Part shown: piece by piece, positions 1 to 12,723 of the stretch
Position numbering within the stretch: the stretch's first letter is position 1
How the letters are laid out: each line of letters begins with the position of its first letter
Source of the DNA: Trichoplax adhaerens
Taxonomy: Eukaryota > Placozoa > Uniplacotomia > Trichoplacea > Trichoplacidae
Assembly (NCBI RefSeq): GCF_000150275.1
Contig: NW_002060951.1
Span: 2,180,297-2,244,296, forward strand
Length of the DNA: 64,000 nt
Reading direction: 5' to 3'
Position numbers and translations under genes: made by a program
The notes under the pieces: generated by a model
The model's input: the letters and a program-made list of their open reading frames with translations, nothing else
Database searches by the model: none
What the model was told of the DNA's origin: nothing

Positions 1-3000
1 CATCACATTTCCAACTCGATTGCCATCGACAAATGCAATTCGACCCTGTTAGTAAAATAATAAGCAGTAAAGGTTAGCAGGATAACTGTGATCTTAATGG
101 CCATGTAAAATGTAAGGAATTACTACGGTCTTAAACTTAACGTAAAAAGTAATGGTAAAATTCAAATAAACCATGAATACGTAAAACTTTAGATAAAGTT
201 ATCTGAGAAAGATACTATCAATTAAATTAGATCGATTTCATTATAGATTTAATAGGTAATAGCCACCAAATTTTATTAGCATTTACTATAATTAATGTTT
301 TAGCGCCACCGGAGCGCAACTAGAGCAGTAACATAACTGCCATATTCATATACGCGTGCACTTACGCTTAAACCAATAAATGAAACGTTGTTCAAAGCAT
401 CAACAAGTATATGTGCCGTAATGTTATCATTATAATTGAATGAGGACAGATTTCTTGCATATTTTTCCCTTAATATCTCATCAGTACGATTTAGTCCAAG
501 TGCTAATGCCCAAATTGCATCGTAAGCGTAAGAATAGCTGCCACTTAATGGAGCACCATTTGAAAAATTGTTATAAGCTTCTATAAACCCATTAATCGTC
601 TGATGATTGACAAAAAATTACAGAAAGCAACTTATTAATTTAAATGCATTAACGATATAAGCTAATTGATTATCTATACTTTCTGCTTTCTATTAAACGG
701 TGAGTATCATAATAAAAGATTATCTATGCTAGAATCGAATCAGTACAACGAAAGATAGTCGTTGAATACTATAAGTTCCTTACATATCCTGACAGCGGCT
801 TTTCGTTATTAACTGGTAATAATTCGTTTTTGAATGCAACGTAGCCTTCAATAACTTCCTGTATCTGCTCCGATGTACAATTTATATCGAGCTTTTTTAG
901 ATCGTTAATAAACCAGTTTTCAAGATAAAATCCAGGCAGCATCCATACATAATGCGAGCCAAACAGTTTTTGATGATAAGCCTAAAAAGTGGAGTAAGAT
1001 AACTTTGATAACTTATACAAATATTGTAATATGAGCTAATAATTAGTATATGCGCAAGATAACACCGAGCAAGTAATATTTTTGAATACGTTGTTTAGGC
1101 GCTGAAAATTTTACGTCAATCGTCAGTGCTACATCTGAAAGACAAAAACTAAAGATAATCTAATTGTAAGAACTAACTGTTAAGGATGATCTGGTATATT
1201 AAAAAATAAATTTCATCGCTTGTTTCATGCAGCTCTGCAGTATAAACTTTACCATCTCTTTCTAAAGACGAATAGAAATGGTAAAGATGGGCTGAATCAT
1301 GGACTACTAGATGCAACTAGTAGTCCGTAGCTGAATACAATAACGTATCCTCTTTATGGCTCTTAGTAATACTGTGTTAACTATCCTATCTACGATATGT
1401 GGCTACTTTGGCATAATTTGTTGCTAGTGATATAGTATTTAATATTTCAGCCTTAAAATCTTATTCGTGTAGCGTAGTGAAAGTTATCAAGGATGCAGTT
1501 CAATTAGGTTTTGTTCTAGAAAACGGAATCATATCGGGTCCGCGATACAGCGCTACCTTCAAATAGGATCATTTCTTTTCAAACAATTTAGCGGGATGCA
1601 GCAAACACGAAGCAGTTATAACTAAAGAATTAATTAATAATTACTAATCTTACTAAATTTTAACATCATTACAAAGGACTTAAAGCTACTTCTTGCCTTC
1701 AGCTATAATAGCTACGGTATCAAGAATTCAGCTCTTACTGCTATCAAATGATCTTCTAAATGACTCTATATTCGATTTACTATCGCCTATGTACGGTGTT
1801 AAAATCAGCGGAGCAAGATTTACTGACTGCATCAATCAAATTCTACATACATACAGAATTTATTATACTCGTAGGTTACCATAGCTCTCTTATTTTATAT
1901 CAAACCGAAAAACTACTCAGATTGTAGTACGAACGTGGATTGACTACAACCAAGACATACTTCAAATGCAAATATGTAGTTTTTCTGTTACGAGAAACGG
2001 GAATGCATCTGCTTACTAAAAAATATTGATATTTATTTGATTTAACGAAACTACTAAGCTTTATCCGCTTAAAATGTGAAGTAACAGCATAAATCGGTAA
2101 TCGATACAGTACTAATAAATTTCCAATTAGCAAATAGCATACGAGCATATCTAAAATTAAGTGAATAATACGAATAAAAATCATATCTGATAACTCGGTT
2201 TAGACCAGATGCGAATGTACGATCATATTTCTATATTTATTGCGACAGATAAAATTACTTCCATTTAAATGATATCCTCATTACTATGCCAGTGTATTTT
2301 ATTAAAGAAATTAATGATTAACTAAGTTAATGTATCACATAGAGTATGTATTTGCAGACAAAAGATGCATGCGTTTCTTTTGGGTCTGAATAGCGGAAGA
2401 AGTTAAATGTTCAAAGGTCATATTTGTATGAATATATGCCAGCTATTCAGGCTTTGAATATAATACAGGACAGAATTTAAAGAAGCAGCTGCTGCAGAAA
2501 TTATCGTATACTATTTTGTTTTAAGATCGTTGATCTATTTGTTATGTGTCCACGGTTGTTTGTATGTATTATACAATAAATAATCAGAGGGATACTATTA
2601 CAATTCAGTTGGTCAACTAATAATTTAATAACTGTAATATACTAAAGATGCAGACTTCAAATGAATCGTTTTCTCGTCTTAGCTGATTATATGATAGTGA
2701 AATTGAATATTTACGATGTCACTGATCTTGACCATTTCAACAATGTCCGCAAAAGGCTATAGGGATTCCATATATTCAAATAAATAATTTTTTCAAATGA
2801 TATACTCACATTACATAGAACAGGTAGCGCTTTCGATGGATAAGCAAATAGGAATATTATCCTGACATCTTTATTCTAATAACCGAAATTGTAGAAAATT
2901 AGAGGTCATCGCTAGCATTAACGACATATATACTTTAATTCATGTTCTTTAATATTATACTAGACGGTAACTCTCAGAATAATAGCATAAAGGTAATATT

Positions 3001-6000
3001 ATTCTTTCAAAAAATGCATTAAATATAGATATAAAACAACGCTATTAATAACTGGAAATAAATATGCAATGAAATTGAAATACGAGATACGATGGGTCTT
3101 GAAATCAACTTAAAACTGAAAACTGAATACTTCAATAGCAGTGACATTCATTACATTTATTGCAGTGCTAAGAATAAATGATAATACCAGCACATTTATC
3201 ATTTCAAGTGATCTAATTGAATTTTAAGCTAAAATTTGGAGTTTTAATTTTTTTTAAACTGTTAAAAATGCTACATTACTTTGTTGTACTGTTTGAGAAA
3301 TCTAGTAATAACTATTATCGTCAAATTGGAATAGGTAAAAGTGCAACACTGCGATAGCCATACTTTCAACACTGAAATGAATAGATCTAGCTTTCTTAAG
3401 TCGTAATGATAAATTTGGAATCTTTTAATTATTATAAGAAAATTTCTCTCTACTTTTTAAGGTAATGTTGATAACTACATATAATTATAATTGATCTCTT
3501 TCTAAGTGCGAAATCAGTCAACTCTTGCCTTCGGATTAGATTATAAAGCTGTTAAAGATCAAGTATTACCGTAATAAAACGTACGACACCTAGCTATTGA
3601 TAGAATGATGGCGGATGTCTATAAGTATTACTTAGCCAACCACCAACAATAGCGGCCTGTGATAAACTATATCAAGGGGACGCTATACGGGATATGTTGT
3701 TATACTAATTTAAATTTGAACTTTTCTATATCTTTCCTATTCAAACTCAGTATAATACCCCAAAGTGCAGCATAAGTACGATAGAATACCTTATATTTGA
3801 AACAGTATACGAAGAACGCTTTAAGCATGGCATTAAAACTAACTAACGTACTTAGATGATACATGTAGTTCGTAATTTTAACAACGATATGCTTTACTAA
3901 ACAAGAAATAACTACTACAAGATTTTTAGTTGTAAAAGTTAAATGTATCCGCAGTTTTACGACTTTTAATCGAAAGACTATCGGTTTCCTTTTTCATTAC
4001 CGAAAGCACGAGGAAGTATAGTAATTATAGCAAATTTTACCATACTGATTAATTATTGACTAAAATACATTAAAAGTAAGTCATTTCAGTAAATGCTTCA
4101 TGACATTTTAGTTTTGTATGATGTCGTTACTTGGAGATAAAATTAAAACTTGGTTGGGATTGCTTAATAGATTTAAATTTTAAACTTAAATCAGCTTTGT
4201 GTATAATACAAGCCGCTCTAAAACAAAAATGATATAAAAACGATCGTTAAATTCTATACAAAACTTAGCTGCTTTAGGAAATGATATAATCAGCCTTGTT
4301 TTTACTTTTTTAATTAAAGTACTTATTCAAATATCGCAAACTTAAGTGATAGAGACCTAGTATTTACATCTTGCTTAACCCTTATTACAACCTTCAAGTA
4401 AAAATAAGTTTGGATCATTCGTTTAACATAAATTTGATTATAATCTAGACGTGCGTATACCTTCAATCCACTGATCGTGTCGCTATTATCGGTAATACCT
4501 TCGGTTGTAACGGACACTATATTCTCAGCTTGCAGATGTTTCTGCAAGTCCTTAACAGCCTAGCAGATGAGAATATATTCATCACATTTATTAACTTATC
4601 AAGAATACGGAGTGCTAAGAAAATTTCATGACATTCTCAATATAGTAGATAAAATATAGATTTATAATAATAGTATAATCGAAAAAATAATTCATAAGCT
4701 AAAAAATTGATATAAAATGATTTGAAACACGCTGAAATTAAATATAATATTGTCACAATTTCACTTCTGCGACAAGGTAACGTACAGTAAAAGTCTGTAA
4801 GTAGCTACTGACTTAAACGCCCTTTTACTTAACGTTAAACACACACAGCAAAAGACTGTAAAGATGAAGCTTTTATTAGCAAAGATACATCTACAACTTT
4901 TTACCACCCTCTCAACTCAAATGTTCCCGTTTATATAGGAACCGTCTAATTTGTAAACAACAACAGCATTATTAATATACCTTACTAGGAGAATCACCTC
5001 GAACTAAGATGCCCCTTACGTAGCTTTTCTATCAGTAAATACTTTGAATCTCTTACGCATACTTAATCTTAATCTAAGCTTGTAGGTTGTCTAATTTAAC
5101 TATCATCAATTAGAACTTGAATCGTCCTACTGCTATCTATCACACAATAACAATCAATATCAAATATGTAATGAACTATTACAAACTACATCCACGTTAA
5201 GGCATTACTTATCTTACCTAGCACTACAAATATGGATATTCTCCATACTAGCTACTACTGTACTCATTAAACTATCCTAATAACAAGGCAACACCGTAAC
5301 AAATATGCAAGTTTTACAATACTGTATCTAACTGGCTGATTCTTGACTTACATGTAAAAATGCATCTGTAATATCAAATATAATGCCAACTCTTTTCCAG
5401 TTATAACGTTTGACAAAAGCGACACGAGCTGGATTATAACAGATATCGGATATAGATGTTCGAAAAAAATAAGGATAAATTTTTCGATCTACTAACTGCA
5501 TAGATGTGGCTGTGTGAGAAATCTATCAGTTAAAGTAAATAATATTATTAATATAAGCATTATAAAATATAAAGTTGGTTTTAATATCAACTACCAAGCA
5601 AAATTTTCTAACATAACTTCAATAATTCGTTATCGAAAAATAAATACCTCAATAAGATTCCAATATCGAGATATAGCTGCTACAGTGCCAGTTACAGATG
5701 ACAACACAGGTCCGAAAATTGCGATTTTTGTCGGTGACGAGGAAACCATATGAAAAAATTGCTTACTAGCATAAGCTGCTTCGTGCTATAATAATAATAC
5801 CTCAGTTTAGAATACAGAACTAGGAACGATAAATTTTAAGGAAATAGTTTGTGTTCTTTAACAATTTTATTCGATAATTTCTATGATAAATCTTATAAAT
5901 GCTCATCGCTTATATGAATCGGAGCCCTGAATGAATATTCGTTTGTTTGAGAACAGCTCATGCTACCAAATAATAAACATGTGGCTATATAATTTCGTGC

Positions 6001-8917
6001 ATAACCGCTTAGTTAAGTTTATTAAAGAATAATTCGGGTATTATCGATATGGATATATGTGCAATATTGTCTACCCTGATAAGCTATCCGATTTATTATC
6101 GTTACGCAAAATTTTAATTCGATAAATTGCACTAATAAAGACCTCATATCTAATATATGAATATAAACAACTTTAAATTAATTACTTTTAATACCAGTGT
6201 ATTATCAGAGAATGGAAATGCATTAGATCAGATGATTTTATTTAATAATATTTTCTATACATGCATTTGTTAGCCGATAGAAAATTAATTCAGGCTAAGC
6301 CATTTATATGCCTATTATCATCTGCATTAGTGCAGCATTCATAATTAATTACAATTAATGAATGCAGCACATGTTAAATCTTAGTAATCGATTCAAATTC
6401 GATATTCGATCAAAACACGTTCTAAGCAAATTCAAAGGTTGGCAATTGATAATGATGTCGCAGGTATTATATACCTTACAAATTTACAATACCCACTTAT
6501 GACCTATTAGTAATCATCTTATTAACCAAATATATAGTTGAAAAGTCCTTGTATAAGGTAGAAAAATATTAGTAAGTGTCATAGTGCTACGTTCAGTTTA
6601 ATAGATACCGGTACAAGATTTAAGCCATTATCATTCAATAAATAAATACGATGTTGAGATGGAGAAGTTCATTTTATCTACCCAGATATTGTATTACACG
6701 ACTGGAAGAACTGATGTTGAAATATATTATTTCTTATTCAAATATTATAAAGCTAAGAATCAAGAAAAGGCGATGAAGCCAAGGTGATAGAAAGCTGAAA
6801 CCATAAGGTTAAAGGTAGCATGAACTCTTATTGGAGTCAACCGATTCAGCACGTGCTCTGACCTTTGTATTCGACTATCTAAATGCCACTAAGTTATTTT
6901 GCTGCTCAAACCCTACAACTTTTGTCTGAGTTCTTAAAATGTTAAACAAAGAGATGACATTTATGCTTTTTATCGTTTTCGCTGTCTATAATTGCAAAAA
7001 TAATTGACAGTATGACAGAATATTTTAAATTCTTAAATTATTTGTCTGCATAATAATTGATATTTCAATAAAGCAAGCGCAGATCTTCTAAAATTTTGTT
7101 TTAATAACAAATATCTCAAAAAGCTACTTATTGATCTTAATAATAAATAACCAGATCTGCGATCCTGTTCTTTGGATAAACGCTCTGATGACCCGTTGGA
7201 TATTTTATTATAAATGTCATGACATTCAACGTAAGGAAGTGGCTATTGTTTGGCGCATATTAACTTCTATTCAGAGAAGAAATCTCAATTTCGCTGGGTT
7301 TATAGGAGACCTTGAGTTAATTTAATCTACAAGTTTATATACTACGGTATAAAAAAATTTGAAATAGTGAATTAGCTCATTTCAATCTGATTAAATATAT
7401 AGTGTAATGCCGCTTATTGAAGATCGCATGCGGCATCCTTTTCGTTTATGAAATATCATTATATAAACAATATTTAAGCAATGAACAGTAGTACTGGTGG
7501 CTATTTCAACCAGCTTAAGAATAATTTTTTTTAAAACTATTATCGGCGGCTTGTGAACGAAATATGAAGTACTATTATTTCATAATAATGAAAATTTAAT
7601 TTTACGACTTATTCGAGGCTCCAGGTACTTTTTAAGTTTGAGCCAAAATCAAGACTAAATCGTGGAATTTTCATGCTACAGTAAAATTTGCTTCATAACT
7701 TTGTTACTTGAAAAAATAACGCTGACACACTTTTCCAAGTATTCATAACAGTTCTGTTAGCTTAACTCTCAAATAGTTTAGTCTCAATTACTACATACCG
7801 ACATCAATATATTTGTCTTTGTTTAAATCTACGTAATTTGTATCAAATTAGAAATTCACGATCTCTTGTTATGGAGACTCGATCAAAAATACTCCTGAGA
7901 TGTGATAAATCGAATAAAATAATGCACTACGGCTGGAATGATTCATTCAAGAACTTAAATGAAAAATGTTGAAAATGATATCATATAATTATATGCAGGA
8001 AGTTCCTAATCGATAGCCTGTATGTTTCAGGAGCACTAAATTAATATCTAAGGGGATCTAAATAGAAGTCAATTAGCTCGATATAGCGCTTTCAGTAAAA
8101 CAAGAAATTGATCAAATGTAATCCCTACTAAATCACTTGATAATTTCATTTCGTTTAATCTAATGATCTGTGTCTAATTTTCTTAATCATTTGGTGATAT
8201 ACGAATCAAGGAAGTATTTTACTGATGTTTTACCTTTATCTTCGAAATATATCGCTTATTACAAATATTTAATAGAAAACTTAATGATAATGTAAGACTG
8301 AAAATTAGGATAAGTATAGAAAGGTCATCAGTGAAAGCGGTCATAGAAATATAATCTAAACTGGTCATGGCAGAAATAACTTTACTGTTACCAATGCCCA
8401 TTTTATGTTAATGCAATTAATATCAAGTATGCATATGTCAGTCTATCGTTAAGTACCGTACTTAGATGACTAAAGATGAAAGAATGTGATTGCAAATACT
8501 ATACAGAAATTTATAAAAAATTTTATAAATCAATAAAACCATGTAAATTAGGGTAATTTTATTTCGAATAGCAACCCTGCCTTAGCTGTACCTTATAGAA
8601 ACTATAACCAAATAGTTAACGAAATCAAAAATATTCAACATCAAATGCAATTCTATTTATTAAATGATAAATAGAAAGTTTTAACTCACTCTAGTATCTA
8701 AAAAACTTGACTCCATTTCGTAAGGGCTCAAGATGTCGTCTCTTTCATTAATATCCCTCAGAGCCATATTGGCAAATTCAATGAAGCTTACGCCAGCTAT
8801 TGACGAAAATCCGTTACTTAACGGCTGCAGCATGCCAAGATGTAAACGATCTTTACCATGTACCATAATTAAGAAGCAAGGTATCAAGGTTATCAGTAAT
8901 AAGTTGCGAATAATCAT
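1..8917 (-). CDS. GABA-B-like class C GPCR, 5' part: signal peptide and Venus-flytrap ligand domain
   Basis: Eight minus-strand exons join in one frame: 8690-8917, 5648-5785, 5352-5522, 4461-4559, 2810-2875, 784-981, 366-599 and 1-45 (continues left). Together they encode about 393 residues. All seven introns are phase 0 with GT..AG borders. Residues 1-21 form a signal peptide. What follows tracks the metabotropic GABA-B receptor ectodomain almost without gaps: LHLGMLQPLSNGF, ALRDINERDDIL, PTKIAIFGPVLSSV, YPYFFRT, DVRIIFLFAYP, FGSHYVWMLPGFY, AYDAIWALALGLNRT, FNYNDNIT, GRIAFVDGNRVGN. The family is a cell-surface receptor whose bilobed extracellular domain binds the ligand and signals through a 7TM segment, which here lies off the left edge. 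From memory of GABBR1, the serine of the SSV motif and the binding-site tyrosine (AY of FAYP) are kept, but the glutamate just before AYD is replaced by serine, so GABA may not be the ligand. The family call is firm; the exact subtype is not. Confidence 0.88.
982..2809 (-). other. Intron of the GABA-B-like receptor
   Basis: This is the intron between the fifth and sixth receptor exons. No coding stretch consistent with the receptor was found in it. It holds a strong hairpin at 1299-1328. An exon-like stretch near 1141 (minus) was considered and rejected. Confidence 0.7.
1299..1328. repeat. Short inverted repeat (ATGGACTACTAG type)
   Basis: Arms ATGGACTACTAG and CTAGTAGTCCGT (one mismatch) flank a 6-base loop, inside a receptor intron. 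Related sequences starting ATGGACT and ending AGTCCAT recur at about 38.3-38.6 kb and at 58175-58215. Confidence 0.75.
2876..4460 (-). other. Intron of the GABA-B-like receptor
   Basis: This intron lies between the exon ending SGLK and the exon beginning NKDVRIIF. It is AT-rich, and I see no gene or clear repeat in it. Confidence 0.6.
4751..5301 (-). mobile_element. Solo-LTR-like element with exact 5-bp target duplication
   Basis: The element lies in the intron between receptor exons 5352-5522 and 4461-4559. Its ends are TGTCACAATT and CCGTAACA, and AATAT flanks both sides exactly (4746-4750 and 5302-5306). Read on the minus strand it starts TGTTACGG, has TATATAAA (4930-4937), then AATAAA (4872-4877), and ends TTGTGACA. 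TG..CA ends, a 5-bp duplication and a promoter followed by a poly(A) signal are the hallmarks of a retrotransposon LTR. There is no ORF. The stretch at about 5011-5301 is close to an inverted copy of 14847-15137. Confidence 0.8.
5786..8689 (-). other. First intron of the GABA-B-like receptor
   Basis: This is a 2.9-kb intron after the signal-peptide exon (donor GTGAGT at 8684-8689, acceptor TATAG just above 5785). ORFs in it show no recognisable motif. It contains a hairpin at 6330-6370 and no other repeat that I can support. Confidence 0.7.
6330..6370. repeat. Intronic inverted repeat
   Basis: Arms GTGCAGCATTCAT and ATGAATGCAGCAC (one mismatch at the A/A position) surround an AATTAATT-rich centre. 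The hairpin lies in the first receptor intron. No function can be assigned. Confidence 0.6.
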
Positions 8918-11900
8918 TTCTGAGAGTAAGGATGTTATTAGTAAGCACAGTCAGTTTAAACTAAGATTACAACTGTAATATGGCAAATCAAAACCTATTT
9001 TTTAAAGATATTTCCTAAACACTATTTTGAACTATATTTTCCGCTTATTAGCAAGGATTTAAATTGATGTTGCACTGCAGTATTCTTTATCCCTGTTAAT
9101 AACTTAGATCTGTTTAATCTATACACTAAACTGGTGTAACATAAAAATGTGACGGAAGAGCTATTAATTAATTCACAGCACCAAAAAATATTGTCAAATA
9201 GCTCAATTCCAATAAAATCAACATTGAAAAAACTATTGTTCAGGGTTCTTTTATTTCTGAAGATGAAGATCTTGTGATATTTCTTACTTAATATAACAGT
9301 AAACTTTTTCGTAATCATTATTTATAGCGCCTTTTATCAGCGTGAATACACTGTTAACAATAACCGGTTAACTATACTGCATTTGCTCATTTAGATTCAA
9401 AAAGTAACGAATTTAATTTAATTTATTTTTTGCCGTAATTTCCGCTCATAGTCATAACACTTTTCACTATTGTATAAATAATGAGAACGCCTCATTCTGC
9501 AGCATTATTCAAAGTATAACCAATCAGCTACTTGATATGAAAATGTTTAATTAATTTTGTTACTCAAAATAAAATAATATTACTGTACGATCAATACCAT
9601 TTGGTAATCGTTTAATCCGGAATACAAAATCTATCAACCATGCTATCTAATGTAAGATAGCTTACTAAAGGAAGTAATAAGGTCTTGCACAAACGCTATC
9701 AATAATAGCAACTTTCCAGCGAAATAGTATCTCCTTCTATAAAAACTAAAGACGCATTAAGTCTAAAGAAACTGTTATCTGTGATCAAGGAAAATTAACG
9801 CTGGTAAGTAAATATTAGTTAACAAATTTACCGAGTATATTTTTAATCTTTACGCAAAGATGCAACTCTTAAAAAATATTGCAATTCTTTATTTTTAATT
9901 TATTAATTCCTTAAAATAGCTTTTATTTTTAGGAAAATTATTATTTACATCGCATAAAAGTATACTGATGAAGTACTGATCAATATCGGTATTCTCTGAA
10001 ATTTAAAAAACAATAGCCCATTGGAGGTCCACAGAAGTGAACGATCACTAATTCACTCTTTATGATCTTAGGTACAAACGTTTCTATCAGGTGACATCAA
10101 GTAATGACATCAGCGATATTGCTATCTTATTTATTAATAAAGAATGAAAGTCGTCGTTCTTATTCTGCTATTATTACCCCGAATCTGACGTTTATATTAA
10201 ACCATAAATGAAAAAGGCATGAACATATCTCACATGCATTTATTCATGTGATAAGATATGAAGACAAATTTTCCTGAATAAGTAAGAAAATTCCTAACTT
10301 TACTCTTAAAGGCGTTAAGATATCTGTTTGCTATAATTTTATCTATATTTTACCATAAGCACCTATAATGATCATTTTTATACCCTTGTGAAATTATCCA
10401 GACAAAAATAAAACTTTATAGTTAAATAATAGCTTTAAGTTAATATTTTAAAGAATTACGTAAAAACGATAAAATAGAAGTATCGCAGTGTTGATTTACT
10501 TTTATTCCTTTGCAAACAAAGAAATAAACAGTACTGTGTAATATGTAAATGGCATGTAATTAAATAGCTATTAATAACGCCATGGCTACTTTAAATTATT
10601 AATTACTTTACCACATTGATTAGTTATGAAGAAATCAATTTATTATTGATAATTTATTATTTATTGTAGCGTATATTGGAAAAATACAGGTAGACTTACA
10701 GTCTGATATGCTACCTTTAGCGCCTTATCTTGCCATATTTTAATACATCAAATTCTTTGCCATAAATTCCGTAAGATTGATCTCATTCTTAGAATTAGAT
10801 TTTCTATCCTAAACATCTAAATGTATACGCACATGCTGGGTACTCAATTCCAAAAGCTATATTTGTAAATCCAAAAATAGAGTTAGTATGCCCTACTAAT
10901 AAATTTTTGTTATAAACTATCTTCATTCAATTTTGGAAAATCCTGTATTTATCCTTCTTAATTTCTCCGTAAGCCATACTGTAGTAGTTTCAGCTAATTA
11001 CAGTAGTAATTGAAGCACGGTAGCATTAAGATGTAGAATAGTCTACTATGCTTATAGAGGGTTGTAAAACCCAAGCACTACACGTGCTCTTGATCTATTT
11101 GTGTACAAGCATCGTAAGTTTCTTATTGTATTTGATAGTTTATTTAAAAAAGTGATTCTATACTTCTTTATGAATTTAGTCTGCTTGTCAGATCAATCGA
11201 CGCATTCATCGATCGGCTGATGCGTTTATTCACAACAGAAGAATCATGGAGTATTGGTAAATACGTAGATCAAATTTCGCAATACTGTAACTAATTCTAG
11301 CCAATTATTATTTCCTTATACCATTTTGTTTACGTGATCTACACAGTTTTTTAAGCTGAGATGCAAGAAAAAAGAGCTGAGAAAATATATAATGCATCCA
11401 TCCTTGTTTACATTTATCTAATTAACTAGATTAAAAGCATGTAAACCTAATAATTTTTACTTCTCATTAATAGCGTAGTAGTCCTCCAGAGTTCAATTCC
11501 AAAATTATTACAGGTTTTATCTTGTTATATATAATTAAAGATGGTTCGCTTATGGAAAAATCATGATCATTAGTAACATTACATCTATGATGCCTTTGAA
11601 AGATATTTACTGATACTAACAGAAAAGAATTGCAAACAGATAAAAAACAGAATACAAAGAATCAGATGCAGAGTCTAATTTTGTTTTGTTGTGTATATGA
11701 AGCTAAAATGCGAGTTCAACTATTTTGCAATAATAATGTGATGCTGATTTTCCAATTCATATTTGCCTGAAAGAAACATGATGTAAGAGATATATAATTT
11801 ATAAGATAAAGTATTTATGGCTATCTAAATGATTATATGTGCAGTCTATATGTCTGCTTCATTATGCTAATATTTAAATAAGGCATTTTCTACCAGAAAA

Positions 11901-12094
11901 ACAATATGTATCGATTTACTTTAAATTAAATTCTATGCTATCGTCTGACTAACTTAGCTTTTTTGTTGACACAAAATAGATAAAGCTTTAGAAAGATTCT
12001 ATTCCCTATCGACTACTAACATTAACGATCAGAATTAAGCGAAATGTAATTTTAGCTCATATTTAATTTAAGATAATCGCAGCCCACTGAATAT
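8918..12094. other. Upstream region of the receptor, no gene seen
   Basis: This is AT-rich DNA upstream of the receptor start, presumably including its promoter. ORFs are short with no recognisable motif. A hairpin lies at 10224-10260 with arms CATATCT and AGATATG and an inner ACATG/CATGT pair. Confidence 0.5.
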
Positions 12095-12099
12095 ATTCG

Positions 12100-12718
12100 T
12101 GTCACAACCACGTTTTTGTGACACAGGATCTCTACTTATCGTGTAAAACTTAGCTAAGTACGGCACAATCCCGACACTGAACAAGTGCTACTGGAACTAC
12201 GCTTCCTATTAGAACACTAACTTCTCGGGTGTGGGACTACACTTCTTTGACCGTCACTAGGTTACTCGATTACACAAGTAGTTAAGCGTAGGCTTTTGAA
12301 CAGATAACTATCACTACAGTTTATTCTCTTCTATGCCTTTCTCCTCGTCCACATTACATCATAGTTAGCCTTTATATACTTTCTAAGATATTTACTATTT
12401 ACATTAATCTCACGTAGGAGATCTCACAACCATAACCTCCTATCCAGTAATAATCTTACAACACGACTACAAATCGTGTCAGCATAAACAACTCTCTAAC
12501 ACAAAGGTTGTACATCATCAAGATTTATATTTCCCTAGTCTATCTCCTATTCGAATACATACAAAATAACTAAGGACAGTTGATCATCAAAACACCTTAC
12601 TAACAAACATCATAACACATCAATTTCCATCAATAACAAACACCATAACAATTCAATTTCTATCAATAACAAACACCATAACACTTCTAACTCATCACGG
12701 CAAAAAGGTACCGTGACA
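12100..12718 (-). mobile_element. Solo-LTR-like element with exact 5-bp target duplication
   Basis: This 619-bp element has plus-strand ends TGTCACAACC and ACCGTGACA. ATTCG flanks it exactly on both sides (12095-12099 and 12719-12723). On the minus strand it begins TGTCACGGTACC, has TATATAAA (12371-12378), AATAAA (12320-12325), and ends GGTTGTGACA. A near-direct CAATAACAAACACCATAAC repeat occurs at about 12.60-12.68 kb. There is no ORF. It has the same architecture as 4751-5301, 33856-34421 and 56298-57048, but the interior sequence differs. Confidence 0.8.
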
Positions 12719-12723
12719 ATTCG

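Noticed and set aside
1080-1141. Minus-strand exon-like stretch after an AG at 1142 (VALTIDVKFSAPKQR)
   Set aside because: It does not fit the GABA-B alignment, lacks a good donor in phase, and the matching receptor exon was found at 2810-2875.
3590-3670. Minus-strand stretch AAIVGGWLSNTYRH after CAG
   Set aside because: First taken as the receptor segment DxRII; the true segment (NKDVRIIF) is at 2810-2875 with correct borders.
5514-5753. 79-codon plus-strand ORF
   Set aside because: It overlaps two receptor exons on the other strand and is their shadow.
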